Of a stretch of 64,000 nt of DNA, positions 31,139 through 40,454 are shown piece by piece. Position 1 is the first letter of the stretch; the number at the start of each line of letters is the position of its first letter. A program made the translations under genes and the position numbers. Origin of the DNA: Chitinophagaceae bacterium (GTDB taxonomy: Bacteria; Bacteroidota; Bacteroidia; Chitinophagales; Chitinophagaceae); assembly GCA_016715365.1 (NCBI GenBank), contig JADKAM010000001.1, forward strand, positions 1,550,001 through 1,614,000, read 5' to 3'. The notes beneath the pieces were generated by a model. It was not told the DNA's origin and did not search any database. It was given only the letters and a program-made list of their open reading frames with translations.

Positions 31139-32436
31139 AAAATATTTTTTTAATAAACGATACTGTAGAAAATAAAATAAGCTACTACCACCTGGCTTTA
31201 TTCCTGCTGGTATTACCCTATGATTTTTTTTACAGCGAACTTGTTTTGATAAGCTTTGGCCTGCATACTTTTATTCATGTAAAAAAGCAGGATTTTAAAA
31301 ATATTTTAACCAAACCTGTTGTAATACTTATTTCTTTGTACCTGCTTAACCTGGTTGCCATCCTATATAGTACCGATAAACAGGAAGGAATTGACCTGGC
31401 TATAAGGCAGCTTGGCTTACTCCTGTTTCCGGTATTATTTGCGCTATCGCACCTGGATTTTGCAAAATACAGGAAGCAACTGATCTGTGTTTTTGGATTT
31501 TCCTGCTCCATTACTGTACTCTATCTTTATTTTGACGCACTGCTGACCATTTTCAGCTTTCAGTTGCCGTTATCATCACTCTTTACAGTAAACTTTATGA
31601 ATCATAATTTTTCACTGCCGGTTGGTATTCATGCTACTTATCTATCTATATATATTGCTTTTTCAATCATTGCTTTTTTATGGTTGCTTTTAAACGCTCA
31701 GCCTGTAAGACAAAAATGGGTATACATTCTTGCTGCTCTTATTTTATTTGCAGGTCTTATCCAGCTTTCATCAAGGGCTGCTTTTATAGCTTTTTTGATT
31801 GTTGTTAACGGGGTATTTCCGTTGTTTCTTTTTAAAGGAAGAAAAAGAGTACAGTTCTTTATAACAACCACGATAATTTCTGTTGCAGTGTTGGTACTTA
31901 TATATAGTGTCGATTCATTCAAGACACGGTATGTAAGTGAACTGAAAACAGATCTGACAGACAAGGTTAAAATAATTGAAAACTCAGAGCCAAGGCTGGC
32001 AAGGTGGGAAGCTATCCTGGAGTTAATAAAACAGTCTCCGTTTATTGGCTATGGCAATGGAGCAGAAACAGTATTGCTGAAAGAAAAATATTTTAATAAA
32101 GGGCTTTTTATTTCTTACTTAAATGAATTTAATACACATAACCAATACCTGGGGGTTTTGCTTAAAACCGGAATCATTGGGTTACTGTTGTTACTTTTTA
32201 TTTTATATTTTGGCTACGCAACTGCTGTTCGAAATAGGGACCTGCTTTTGCTCAGCTTTATGATAATTGTTACAGTTGTTTCCCTGTCTGAAAACATACT
32301 GGACCTGAATAAAGGCATATTTTTCTACGGTTTCTTTTTCTCACTTTTATTAATGCATCGTAAAGATGAAATAGAAGAAAACGGCCTCAGGGATATTGCT
32401 GAAACAGGCAACCCTGGCAATAATATTTCCGTTTAA
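31135..32436 (+). CDS. O-antigen ligase/polymerase-like membrane protein
   Basis: 433 residues with a GTG start overlapping the previous stop by 4 bases (GTGA). About ten TM segments. The periplasmic loop (about 285-345) contains SEPRLARWEAILELIKQSPF, then IGYGNGAETVLL and NEFNTHNQYLGVLLKTGIIG, the pattern of the Wzy_C/WaaL family with its conserved His and Arg. With the protein at 26346 this gives the locus two candidates, one perhaps polymerase and the other ligase. Confidence 0.85.
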   Translation: MKNIFLINDTVENKISYYHLALFLLVLPYDFFYSELVLISFGLHTFIHVKKQDFKNILTKPVVILISLYLLNLVAILYSTDKQEGIDLAIRQLGLLLFPVLFALSHLDFAKYRKQLICVFGFSCSITVLYLYFDALLTIFSFQLPLSSLFTVNFMNHNFSLPVGIHATYLSIYIAFSIIAFLWLLLNAQPVRQKWVYILAALILFAGLIQLSSRAAFIAFLIVVNGVFPLFLFKGRKRVQFFITTTIISVAVLVLIYSVDSFKTRYVSELKTDLTDKVKIIENSEPRLARWEAILELIKQSPFIGYGNGAETVLLKEKYFNKGLFISYLNEFNTHNQYLGVLLKTGIIGLLLLLFILYFGYATAVRNRDLLLLSFMIIVTVVSLSENILDLNKGIFFYGFFFSLLLMHRKDEIEENGLRDIAETGNPGNNISV

Positions 32437-32457
32437 ATATAAGAAAAAGCGAAACCG

Positions 32458-33234
32458 ATGAATGCCCTTTCCGTTGTGATTATCACTTTCAATGAAGAAA
32501 AAAATATAAAACGCTGTATTGAATCTGTTGCTCTTGTAGCGGAAGAAGTAATTGTAATTGATTCCTTCTCTAACGACAAGACAGTAGAAATTGCACTGGC
32601 ACTGGGTGCTAAAGTAATACAATCACCTTTTACAGGATATATCAGCCAGAAAAATAAAGCTATCAACGAATCAGCAAATGATTATGTTTTGTTATTGGAT
32701 GCAGATGAATTCCTGAGTGATGAACTGGCAGCCTCTATCTTGAGAGAAAAAGGAAATTTTATTTACAAAGCCTACTCCATGAAGCGTTGTAATATTTTCA
32801 GGGGTAAATATATCAGGCATGGCCTGTGGTATCCCGACAGGAAACTGCGGCTTTTTGACAAACGGTTTGGTCATTGTGGCGGATTGAACCCGCATGATAT
32901 GATTGTAATGCAGGAGAAGACCGATGTTAAATTATTAAGCGGAGATCTCTATCATCATACATTTGAAGATATTGAAACATACCGCAGACGCAATCATGAA
33001 GTGAGTACCGTAATAGCACAATCAATGTTTGATGCCGGTATTAAAAAATCGAGAACTAAAATTCTGTTTAGCCCCTTATGGTCTTTTATTAATGGCTATT
33101 TTTTAAGATTTGGATTCCTGGAAGGATATAACGGATTTGTAATTGCAGCTTTAACGGCTCAACAAAGTTTTTTAAAATATCAAAAACTGAAACAATTGCA
33201 GCGGCAGGAAGTTTCGGAAGTAGTTTGGGAATAA
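32458..33234 (+). CDS. Family 2 glycosyltransferase, WaaE/KdtX-like
   Basis: 258 residues. LSVVIITFNEEKNIKRCIES, VIDSFSNDKTVEIA and YVLLLDADEFLSDEL give the GT-A core and the DxD. The later block RGKYIRHGLWYPDRKLRLFD is typical of the WaaE/KdtX subgroup that adds glucose or a related sugar to lipopolysaccharide core. The subgroup assignment is by motif memory; the acceptor is unknown. Confidence 0.85.
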   Translation: MNALSVVIITFNEEKNIKRCIESVALVAEEVIVIDSFSNDKTVEIALALGAKVIQSPFTGYISQKNKAINESANDYVLLLDADEFLSDELAASILREKGNFIYKAYSMKRCNIFRGKYIRHGLWYPDRKLRLFDKRFGHCGGLNPHDMIVMQEKTDVKLLSGDLYHHTFEDIETYRRRNHEVSTVIAQSMFDAGIKKSRTKILFSPLWSFINGYFLRFGFLEGYNGFVIAALTAQQSFLKYQKLKQLQRQEVSEVVWE

Positions 33235-33250
33235 AATAAGCAAACAATCA

Positions 33251-34177
33251 TTGACAACAACTGCGCAAAACATATTAAAGACCCTGGGATATTTTGATCT
33301 GTTTCAGTACCCGTTAACCGGTGAAGAAATTTATACTTTTAATTCAGCCGGGGTTACACATCGTGCAGTTAATGAGGCACTGGAAGAATTGACAGGCAGT
33401 AAGAGCGTATTTAAAATAGGAGAATTTTTTTCACTGCATAATAATTACTCACTGGCAGAACGCCGGCGAAATGGAAATCAACTGGCTACAGCCCATTTAA
33501 TTACAGCCCGCCGTGTGGCAAAATTCCTTTACAGGTTTCCTTATGTAAAGGGTATTGCAGTTTCAGGCTCGCTTTCTAAAAACTTTGCTACTGATAAAAC
33601 AGATATTGATTTTTTTATTATTACTACAGCAAACAGGCTATGGATTGCCAGAACCTGTATGCACCTGTATAAAAAAATTACCTTTTTACGGGGCAGGCAA
33701 AACTGGTTTTGTATGAATTACTATGTGGATGAAAATGCCATGGAAATACCCGAAAAAAATATTTTTACCGCTGTTGAAATTATAACCCTTTTACCCATGC
33801 ATGGAAAGGAATGCCTGGATAGGTTTATAGAAAAAAATAAATGGACAGATTCCTTTTTCCCTTTAAAAAATTTCAGCAACACAGTTTCTGTGGATATTAA
33901 AAGGGGAGTGCTGGGTAAATTGTTTGAAAAAATATTTGCCGGCAGGCTGGGTGATTATGCCGATACCAGGCTGATGAGTATAACAGAGAAAAGATGGCGG
34001 AAAAAAGTACAAAACCATCAGTTAAACAGCAGGGGCGAGCATTTAGGAATGAGTATTGACAGGCATTTTTCAAAACCAGACCCTAAAAACTTTCAGGAAA
34101 AGGTTTTAAGAGCTTATGCTGAAAAAGTGGATGATATTTTGCAGCACAGAAATCTCTCTGCAGTATTTGTTTTATAG
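33251..34177 (+). CDS. Nucleotidyltransferase-fold protein with N-terminal winged helix
   Basis: 308 residues with a TTG start at 33251. Residues 5-75 look like a winged-helix unit (ILKTLGYFDLFQYPLTGEEI). At about 98-120, VSGSLSKNFATDKTDIDFFI is the GS...DxD core of the minimal nucleotidyltransferase fold, with two of the three acidic residues visible. Found at the end of the forward glycan genes, its stop 2 bases from the stop of the convergent methyltransferase. Could transfer a nucleotide to a sugar or protein, or be part of the adjacent radical SAM system (inference). Confidence 0.65.
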   Translation: MTTTAQNILKTLGYFDLFQYPLTGEEIYTFNSAGVTHRAVNEALEELTGSKSVFKIGEFFSLHNNYSLAERRRNGNQLATAHLITARRVAKFLYRFPYVKGIAVSGSLSKNFATDKTDIDFFIITTANRLWIARTCMHLYKKITFLRGRQNWFCMNYYVDENAMEIPEKNIFTAVEIITLLPMHGKECLDRFIEKNKWTDSFFPLKNFSNTVSVDIKRGVLGKLFEKIFAGRLGDYADTRLMSITEKRWRKKVQNHQLNSRGEHLGMSIDRHFSKPDPKNFQEKVLRAYAEKVDDILQHRNLSAVFVL

Positions 34178-34179
34178 CA

Positions 34180-34995
34180 TTATTTCTTCTCCAGTGCGAT
34201 AATATAATAATCGCCGGTACTTTTCCATGGCCAATTGCTTTTCCATTTATTTTCTTTGGCTTTTAAAAATGAAAATAATCCGGGACGTTTTTCTGCAAAT
34301 CCTTCTATGTATGATGGAGGAACGATGGTACACAATCCCTCTACCCTAAGTACAGTAAATTGACTTTGTAAATGTTTGATAACAAAGGATGGGTTGTAAT
34401 ACCAGCACCGGAAATAAGTTCCTTCTATATGAGCCGATACTCCTTTGCTGCTGAACAAACGGCGAAAAGCAGTTTTGAATTTCCCTTTGAATATTAATAA
34501 AAACTCCCACAAACAAAATTTTGGTAAAATAACAAGCACTGCAATTCCTTTTGTTTTTAGTAAAGATGAAAAGGAATGTAATACCTTATCCAGTTCTCCT
34601 GTACAATTTAATCCGGCAAAGTTTGAAAAGATCAGGTCGTATTCTTTACGCTCTTTTAAATGTTCCAGGTCTGTAAATGAAATAATCTCTGTACTTATTT
34701 TTTCCTGCAGGTTGAGTGCATTTACTTTTGATTTCAATGTATCCTGCATGCCGCTTGAGATATCAGTTGCATGCACGGTGTAGCCCTGTTCTGCAAACCA
34801 AATGGCATCTTCGCCGGTGCCGCTGTTTAGCTCCAGCACAGCACTGTTCTTTGGTGCAAATTGATGTACAACGGCTCTTACCCTTTCTCTTTTATATTGA
34901 ATAATGGAATTACCCCGGTACAGCTCATCAAATATTTTTGATTGCAGGCTGAATGCTTTTGCGCTTTGTTCTTCGTTATTCATATCTGCAATCAT
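34180..34995 (-). CDS. Class I SAM-dependent methyltransferase
   Basis: 271 residues. Motif I VLELNSGTGEDAIWFAEQGY, then VHATDISSGM and YDLIFSNFAGLNC give the Rossmann-like SAM-binding fold. The C-terminal 100 residues (YFRCWYYNPSFVIKHLQ) resemble small-molecule methyltransferases. Last gene of the seven-gene reverse operon; its start overlaps the preceding stop by 4 bases. Acceptor not known. Confidence 0.82.
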   Translation of the reverse strand: MIADMNNEEQSAKAFSLQSKIFDELYRGNSIIQYKRERVRAVVHQFAPKNSAVLELNSGTGEDAIWFAEQGYTVHATDISSGMQDTLKSKVNALNLQEKISTEIISFTDLEHLKERKEYDLIFSNFAGLNCTGELDKVLHSFSSLLKTKGIAVLVILPKFCLWEFLLIFKGKFKTAFRRLFSSKGVSAHIEGTYFRCWYYNPSFVIKHLQSQFTVLRVEGLCTIVPPSYIEGFAEKRPGLFSFLKAKENKWKSNWPWKSTGDYYIIALEKK

Positions 34996-36458
34996 GCCCC
35001 GGCTTTTTCAAGTTTACGAAGTTTCTGTTTATCAAAGAAAGCAGCAGGTAAATAATAAATGCCGGAAACGGCTTTCTTCACCGTTCTTACATTGCTTTTG
35101 AATGGATGCAAAAAAAGTTGTTTTAAATTTTCAAAAGCAACATGCTTACGGTAGGTTTTGTGTACATATGTATGCAGTTGTTTGTAAAATGCCGGTTTAA
35201 ATGTATTGCTGAACATCAGGGCCAGTTCATCAGAATCAGTCCAGTTGGTTTTTTCTTTTAACTGGTCTTTTACTTTTTCATAAAAACCGGTGCCCGGTAA
35301 TGGGTAAGATACCGAGATGCCAATTTCATAAGGCAGCAGTTTGTTGATCATGCCAATTGTTTTTTCAATATCGGCCCTGGTTTCATTAAGATAACCGAAC
35401 TGTATAAAAAAGGAAGGTTTAATGCCTGTCTTTTTAAGCAGGTGTGTTGCTTCATAGATCTGTTCTACTGTGGTACCTTTATCCATGGCATCCAGTATTT
35501 TTTGAGAGCCACTCTCTGCACCCATCCATATATTATCGCAACCGGCTCTTGCCAGGTCTTTAATATTATTTTCCTGCAACAACAGGTCAACTCTTCCCTG
35601 CATTTTAAATTTAAAATGCAGCTTGTTCTTTTCTACCAGGTTGGCAAAAGCATTTACCCAGCCTGGCTTCAAACCAAAAATATCATCGCAAAACCAGATA
35701 TGGTCGAAATTATATTTTTCTTTCAGCATCATTAGTTCTGCAACTGCATTTTCCGGGCTCCGTACATTATACCGGTTACCATAAATGGGTTTGGCACACC
35801 AGTTACATTTAAAAGGGCAGCCTCTTGTTGTGCCCATATTCATCGAAAAATAGCCGGCGTGTTTTAACCACATGTTGCGGTAAGGTTCCATATCAACCAG
35901 GTCCCAGGCAGGAAAGGGGAGCGTGTCTAGTTCTTTCATTACGCTTCTTCTTGCTGTTTTTACATCAGCATTGTTGTGTTTAAATGCAAGGCCTTCAATA
36001 TGAAAAAAATCTGTCTCATTTTTACCAATTGAGTTTACAAGTTCCAGCAGCGTCTGCTCAGCTTCACCCAGTAAAATAAAATCGGCGCCTTCGTTTAAAT
36101 ACATTTCAAACCTGTCTGTAGAATCGGAACTGGAAACAATTACTGTACAGCCTCTTTCTTTTGCAAACCGTATCATTTTAAATGCCGCTTCACGCATATT
36201 GGTAAGGCACATTTTGGTGAGGTAGTTAAACCCATCATCATAGATCACAAAAAAATCCGGCTTAATGTTTTCAAGCTGCGGAATAATTTCTTCGGCCTGC
36301 CTGGCAAACATGGTATCAAAAAAATGTACATCGTAACCATGCTCTCTTGTTAAAGCTGCTGCATATAAGGTTCCTAATGGAGCATAAGGCTGGCCTGTCG
36401 CCCATTGCTTGGGGTCGAAACGTAGAAAGTAGGAGTGAGTAAAAAGTATTTTTTTCAT
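34992..36458 (-). CDS. B12-binding-domain radical SAM protein
   Basis: 488 residues. The N-terminal 1-150 is a cobalamin-binding-like Rossmann fold (YAPLGTLYAAALTREHGYDV, VIYDDGFNYL, GEAEQTLLELV), without a clear DxHxxG. The radical SAM cluster site is TRGCPFKCNWC with Cys214, Cys218 and Cys221, and GAESGSQKILDAMDKG is the conserved later SAM-contact region. Members include methylases of unactivated carbons and ring-forming enzymes. One base from the next gene upstream in the operon. Reaction not predictable. Confidence 0.85.
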   Translation of the reverse strand: MKKILFTHSYFLRFDPKQWATGQPYAPLGTLYAAALTREHGYDVHFFDTMFARQAEEIIPQLENIKPDFFVIYDDGFNYLTKMCLTNMREAAFKMIRFAKERGCTVIVSSSDSTDRFEMYLNEGADFILLGEAEQTLLELVNSIGKNETDFFHIEGLAFKHNNADVKTARRSVMKELDTLPFPAWDLVDMEPYRNMWLKHAGYFSMNMGTTRGCPFKCNWCAKPIYGNRYNVRSPENAVAELMMLKEKYNFDHIWFCDDIFGLKPGWVNAFANLVEKNKLHFKFKMQGRVDLLLQENNIKDLARAGCDNIWMGAESGSQKILDAMDKGTTVEQIYEATHLLKKTGIKPSFFIQFGYLNETRADIEKTIGMINKLLPYEIGISVSYPLPGTGFYEKVKDQLKEKTNWTDSDELALMFSNTFKPAFYKQLHTYVHKTYRKHVAFENLKQLFLHPFKSNVRTVKKAVSGIYYLPAAFFDKQKLRKLEKAGA

Positions 36459-36459
36459 T

Positions 36460-37506
36460 TTATAAAACTACTCCGGGTTTTAAATTCAAATAACACACAC
36501 ACTTCACACAGGTTTCATTCTTTGCAACATCCAGGTTTTTCCTGAAATCAATAGCAGTTTCGCTGTTGACTATATTATTGAGCGATTGGGTTTTTAAATT
36601 CCCATAAGGCTCATGAAAAAAACAAGGCCTTACCGTTCCATCAGCTTCAATTACTGTTGATACCCAGGGTGCATTACATTTTTTATACGGAAAGGAATTG
36701 CGGTTGTAATATGCTGCATAGTAAAAATAAATGTTCCGGATCTTTTCGGGGTTTTCTGCAATAAATCTGTTTTCAAATTCATTTTTGAAAGCGATCAGCA
36801 AATTGCCAATTATTATTTTTAATGCATCAACATCCTTTTCTGATAAAAGAATTTCATGCTGCCGGGGCTCATCCCAGGCCTGCTGGCGGTTAAAGGCATG
36901 ACTGCTTACATCGGCCGGTAAAAAACTGATCTGGTCAAGGCCCAGGTTCTTGGCGCTCTGTATTATTTGCGGCCAAACTGTGTAGTTGAGCCGGTGTATC
37001 ACAGTCCGGCAGGTAATTTTAAAATCCGGCTTCAATGCTTTTATTGCAGTTATACCTTCCGCCATTTTATTAAAGGCGTCGGGTATATTGCGAATGCGGT
37101 TATGTGTTGCTTCATCGCCATCCAATGAAACGATAATGTCATCAACCCATTTTACCAGTAACGCTGCATTTTTTTTCAGCGTCAATCCTGTTGATAATAA
37201 AGTAATTTTTATCTTTTCTTTTTTCAGTATTTCGCAGAACCTGAAAAAGTTTGGATTCAGTAGTGCTTCGCCGCCCGACATCAGCACCTGCTGCGTACCC
37301 AGTTTTTTTAATGTTGCCATCAAGGCCTGTATATCAGCTGCGGTAAGCTGTTTCAGGTTGTTGTTTCCTTTCCAGATATCGCACATCACACAGCGGCAGT
37401 TGCAGGCGCTATGCGGCATCAGTATCACAATGGGCAATGCACTCAGCTTATGCGTTTGCAGGCTGCGGTATCTTTTAAAGGTTTTATATGGCGATTGCAA
37501 CTGCAT
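36460..37506 (-). CDS. Radical SAM protein with SPASM-like C-terminus
   Basis: 348 residues. The 4Fe-4S site is PHSACNCRCVMCDIWKG, with Cys35, Cys39 and Cys42 in CX3CX2C spacing. LMSGGEALLNPNFF is the GGE motif for SAM. The C-terminus has further cysteines (CNAPWVSTVIEADGTVRPCF and NETCVKCVCYL) arranged like a SPASM auxiliary cluster domain. SPASM enzymes modify peptides, sugars or cofactors; no precursor peptide gene was found nearby. Separated by single bases from both neighbours in the operon. Confidence 0.85.
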   Translation of the reverse strand: MQLQSPYKTFKRYRSLQTHKLSALPIVILMPHSACNCRCVMCDIWKGNNNLKQLTAADIQALMATLKKLGTQQVLMSGGEALLNPNFFRFCEILKKEKIKITLLSTGLTLKKNAALLVKWVDDIIVSLDGDEATHNRIRNIPDAFNKMAEGITAIKALKPDFKITCRTVIHRLNYTVWPQIIQSAKNLGLDQISFLPADVSSHAFNRQQAWDEPRQHEILLSEKDVDALKIIIGNLLIAFKNEFENRFIAENPEKIRNIYFYYAAYYNRNSFPYKKCNAPWVSTVIEADGTVRPCFFHEPYGNLKTQSLNNIVNSETAIDFRKNLDVAKNETCVKCVCYLNLKPGVVL

Positions 37507-37507
37507 T

Positions 37508-38242
37508 TTATTGGTAACGGTTTTTTATACTGATCCAGTAAAACGGATTTTTTTTAATAGACAGTTTATTTTTCCAGGAATTGGGATGATGCAGAATTTT
37601 GTACTGAAAGTATTCCAGTTCAGCCAGCTGGTGATGATAGTAATGACCAGCCATCGCTTCAAATCCAAGCGCTTTATAATATTCCTTTGTTCTTTGACTG
37701 GCTGCTGCTGTTTCCTGTATATGATAGAACGGTGAGTCCATAATGTGCACTTCACCCTGCAGGGTTAAATGTTCAATGGCAATTTGTATGATCTGCTTAA
37801 GCGATGGAAAATATTGTATGGATGCAGCAAAGAGTATCATGTCAAATTTTTCATCCCTAAATTGATCACTTTGCAGGCTGCCGCTTATAAAATTCAGGTT
37901 GGAAACATTTCTGAACACACGTTCGGCCTGCTGCAATTCATACGTATTAATATCCAAACCCGTAACGTCAGCTTTGGTTTCCTTGGCAATACGGGATGAT
38001 AGCCAGCCATTACCACAGCCCACTTCCAGGATATTGCTGAATATTTTTTTACTATTGATGTAGCTGAGCAATGCTTTTTGCGAATGCTTCCTCATAACCC
38101 ACTCATGGTAGTAAGGGTGACTTGTGTAGATGAATGGCAGCGTAGCTACTTCTTCATCTGTATAAATGCGTCCTTCTTTCTGCCGAAGGCCGAAATATAA
38201 CGGATCAAATTCCACAGCAGTATTTAAAGTGCCGGTACTCAT
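37508..38242 (-). CDS. Class I SAM-dependent methyltransferase
   Basis: 244 residues. ILEVGCGNGWLSSRIAKETK is motif I, followed by VTGLDINTYELQQA and FDMILFAASIQYFPSLKQII. The first 50 residues (DPLYFGLRQKEGRIYTDEEV) are not part of the fold and may bind the acceptor. Overlaps the upstream methyltransferase gene by 4 bases, so the two are likely made together. Confidence 0.85.
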   Translation of the reverse strand: MSTGTLNTAVEFDPLYFGLRQKEGRIYTDEEVATLPFIYTSHPYYHEWVMRKHSQKALLSYINSKKIFSNILEVGCGNGWLSSRIAKETKADVTGLDINTYELQQAERVFRNVSNLNFISGSLQSDQFRDEKFDMILFAASIQYFPSLKQIIQIAIEHLTLQGEVHIMDSPFYHIQETAAASQRTKEYYKALGFEAMAGHYYHHQLAELEYFQYKILHHPNSWKNKLSIKKNPFYWISIKNRYQ

Positions 38243-38904
38243 TGTATTTTTTCTATTTTGAAAATAAAATTTTTCTCCAGCATGTTTTGTTTGTTGTGCA
38301 CGCAGGTAAGACTGAAATTATTTGCTGCTGCAAATCCATGTATCATTTCCATATCACAACCATCAAACAATACCATCAGCGTTTCTGTGCCTGCATGTAT
38401 ATACCTGTGTAACGATGTAAACAACTTTTCAAAATATTCTCCATGTTCACCACAAAACCATGCATGGTCTCGAAGCGTTACCGGATATTTTTTATAGTAT
38501 GGAGGATTAATTGCTATGATATCGAATTGCTTTATTGGTATATCATCAAATAGATCTGACTGAATGATCTCCAGCTGAAGATTATTGCGCAAACAGTTTT
38601 TTGTAAGAAACTCAACAGCTACCGGATTAATATCAGTGGCAGTAACAGTTGCGCCTTTTTCGGCAGCAACCATGGCAATAAGTCCGCTGCCACAACCAAG
38701 CTCCAGCAATTCTTTTTTATGCAGTGTTAATTTGCTTATGTATTGCAACAGCATTTGCGTACTGAAGAAAAATCCCGGATGAAAAACCTCAGAAGGAATT
38801 TCCAGCCTCAGATCTTTATATTTATACAACCTTGTTTTGGAAAGATATTTTGCCAGCAAAGGTTTGTAAGTGTTTGCAACAATATGTTTGATTACTGTGT
38901 TCAA
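38239..38904 (-). CDS. Methyltransferase with NPPY motif
   Basis: 221 residues. ELGCGSGLIAMVAAEKGATV with ATDINPVAVEFL is motif I, and DIIAINPPYYKKYP is the NPPY motif characteristic of N-methyltransferases acting on planar amide or amino nitrogens (PrmC/HemK-like, RNA and DNA enzymes). It is shorter than PrmC and lacks its N-terminal helical domain. Embedded in the radical SAM operon, so a small-molecule or glycan target is possible. Ten bases from the next gene. Confidence 0.8.
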   Translation of the reverse strand: MNTVIKHIVANTYKPLLAKYLSKTRLYKYKDLRLEIPSEVFHPGFFFSTQMLLQYISKLTLHKKELLELGCGSGLIAMVAAEKGATVTATDINPVAVEFLTKNCLRNNLQLEIIQSDLFDDIPIKQFDIIAINPPYYKKYPVTLRDHAWFCGEHGEYFEKLFTSLHRYIHAGTETLMVLFDGCDMEMIHGFAAANNFSLTCVHNKQNMLEKNFIFKIEKIQ

Positions 38905-38913
38905 TATTTTATT

Positions 38914-40413
38914 TTAAAATCCTTCAATTTCCGGCTGCCGGTATTTCCATAGTATCTGTAATGCTTTCAACTCATAAGGCTTATGGTATATGCCTGTTTT
39001 GTAGCGAAGCGATGCAATATGGTGCAGCACTTTTCTTTTTAAATTCGTTAACCTGATATCGGATGTGGTTGGATAATATCCATTCAACACCGTTTCAAAA
39101 TCTTTTATCTTGTTGATCATTTCTGCAGTAAGCCAGGGTGTTAATGGATTTTTACGCAGATCAAAATTTTCCCATTGCGGACTTATCCAGTCTTCCAGTT
39201 TTTCCGGAAAATGAAAACCACTTTTTAAAACCTTATTGTACATATCGCTGCCTTCTGTTGGCACCGGGCTGTACACATAAATGATGATCTCTGTTTTTGG
39301 ATTGATCTGCTTTATCTCTTTAATAAATGCAATGTCCTGGTCGATCTGTTTCATGGCCTGCTCAGGTGTATCGGCCGGTGTGCCCAGTACAAAAGAGTAT
39401 TCGGGTATGATGTCGAACTTGCCAATCCTTGCTGCAAAAGATCTGATCTCGGCGGCAGTTTGAGTACCGCCTTTGTCCATCTTCTTTAAAATTTCATCAT
39501 TACCTGTTTCGGCACCAAAGAAGATCATCTTGCAACCACTTTCCCTCATCAGCGCCAGCGACTCATCCGAATATTTATCAATGGTATCAATCCTGCCTTC
39601 GCCCCACCAGATCATTTTCTCGGGCTTTATCAGTTTCGAGAACTCAACTGTTCTTTTTTCCGAAACAAAAAAATTGTTGTCGTGAAACTCAATGGCATTA
39701 CCACCATAATTTTCTTTCAGGTGTTTAATGTCTTTGTAGATCAGCTCGGCAGATTTACCTCTCCATCTTGCATTATAAATAGGAACTACCGCACAAAATG
39801 AACATTTAAACGGGCAACCCATGCTGCTGTGGTAAGCAATTGTTTTTGTACCCAAATATGTTTTACCAAGGTATCTTTTCAGGGGATAAAAACTGTTTAG
39901 TTTATTATAAGGCAATGCAGGCAATTCATCCGGGTCATACAATTCGTCTTTGGGAGTTTTGATGATCTGTTCGCCCGATCTGTAAATAAGATTATGAATT
40001 AATTCAAAAGGTTCATTTCTTTCCAAAGCAAATAACAAAGACGGAAAAGTTTTTTCACCGGGGCCGTTTATTACAAAATCAACATAGCCCGAACTAAGAA
40101 CAACCTTAGATTGGTTGGAAGGGAAATAACCGCCCCAGATAATTTTTATTTCAGGGAATAATGCACGGATATTTTGCGAAACCGGAATGGCCTGTTTTAG
40201 TTGCGGGCCCGGCATGCTGGTGCAGCCAAAATAACCAAAGCCTCCTTCTGATAAATATTGATGAATTTTTTCCCAGGGATCGGTTTCCATATTGCCATCT
40301 ACAATCACATATTCAAACAGCCCCTCAATAGAAGAAGCAATGGCCAGGATGGAATTGGGTATCCTCGGCTTATATTTTGCACTTCGTGGATTAAATAAAA
40401 GGACTTTGTTCAT
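38914..40413 (-). CDS. B12-binding-domain radical SAM protein
   Basis: 499 residues. N-terminal cobalamin-binding-like domain: KVLLFNPRSAKYKPRIPNSI, then IIWGGYFPSNQSKVVLSSGY and INGPGEKTFP in the usual order. Radical SAM cluster SSMGCPFKCSFC with Cys200, Cys204 and Cys207; GAETGNDEILKKMDKGGTQT later. Similar in layout to the protein at 36458 but only distantly alike in sequence. Second gene of the seven-gene operon, 41 bases after the flavin-reductase-like gene. Confidence 0.85.
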   Translation of the reverse strand: MNKVLLFNPRSAKYKPRIPNSILAIASSIEGLFEYVIVDGNMETDPWEKIHQYLSEGGFGYFGCTSMPGPQLKQAIPVSQNIRALFPEIKIIWGGYFPSNQSKVVLSSGYVDFVINGPGEKTFPSLLFALERNEPFELIHNLIYRSGEQIIKTPKDELYDPDELPALPYNKLNSFYPLKRYLGKTYLGTKTIAYHSSMGCPFKCSFCAVVPIYNARWRGKSAELIYKDIKHLKENYGGNAIEFHDNNFFVSEKRTVEFSKLIKPEKMIWWGEGRIDTIDKYSDESLALMRESGCKMIFFGAETGNDEILKKMDKGGTQTAAEIRSFAARIGKFDIIPEYSFVLGTPADTPEQAMKQIDQDIAFIKEIKQINPKTEIIIYVYSPVPTEGSDMYNKVLKSGFHFPEKLEDWISPQWENFDLRKNPLTPWLTAEMINKIKDFETVLNGYYPTTSDIRLTNLKRKVLHHIASLRYKTGIYHKPYELKALQILWKYRQPEIEGF

Positions 40414-40454
40414 GCCGGCTGAATTAATAAATAACTGTTCTTTATTAAATCGGG

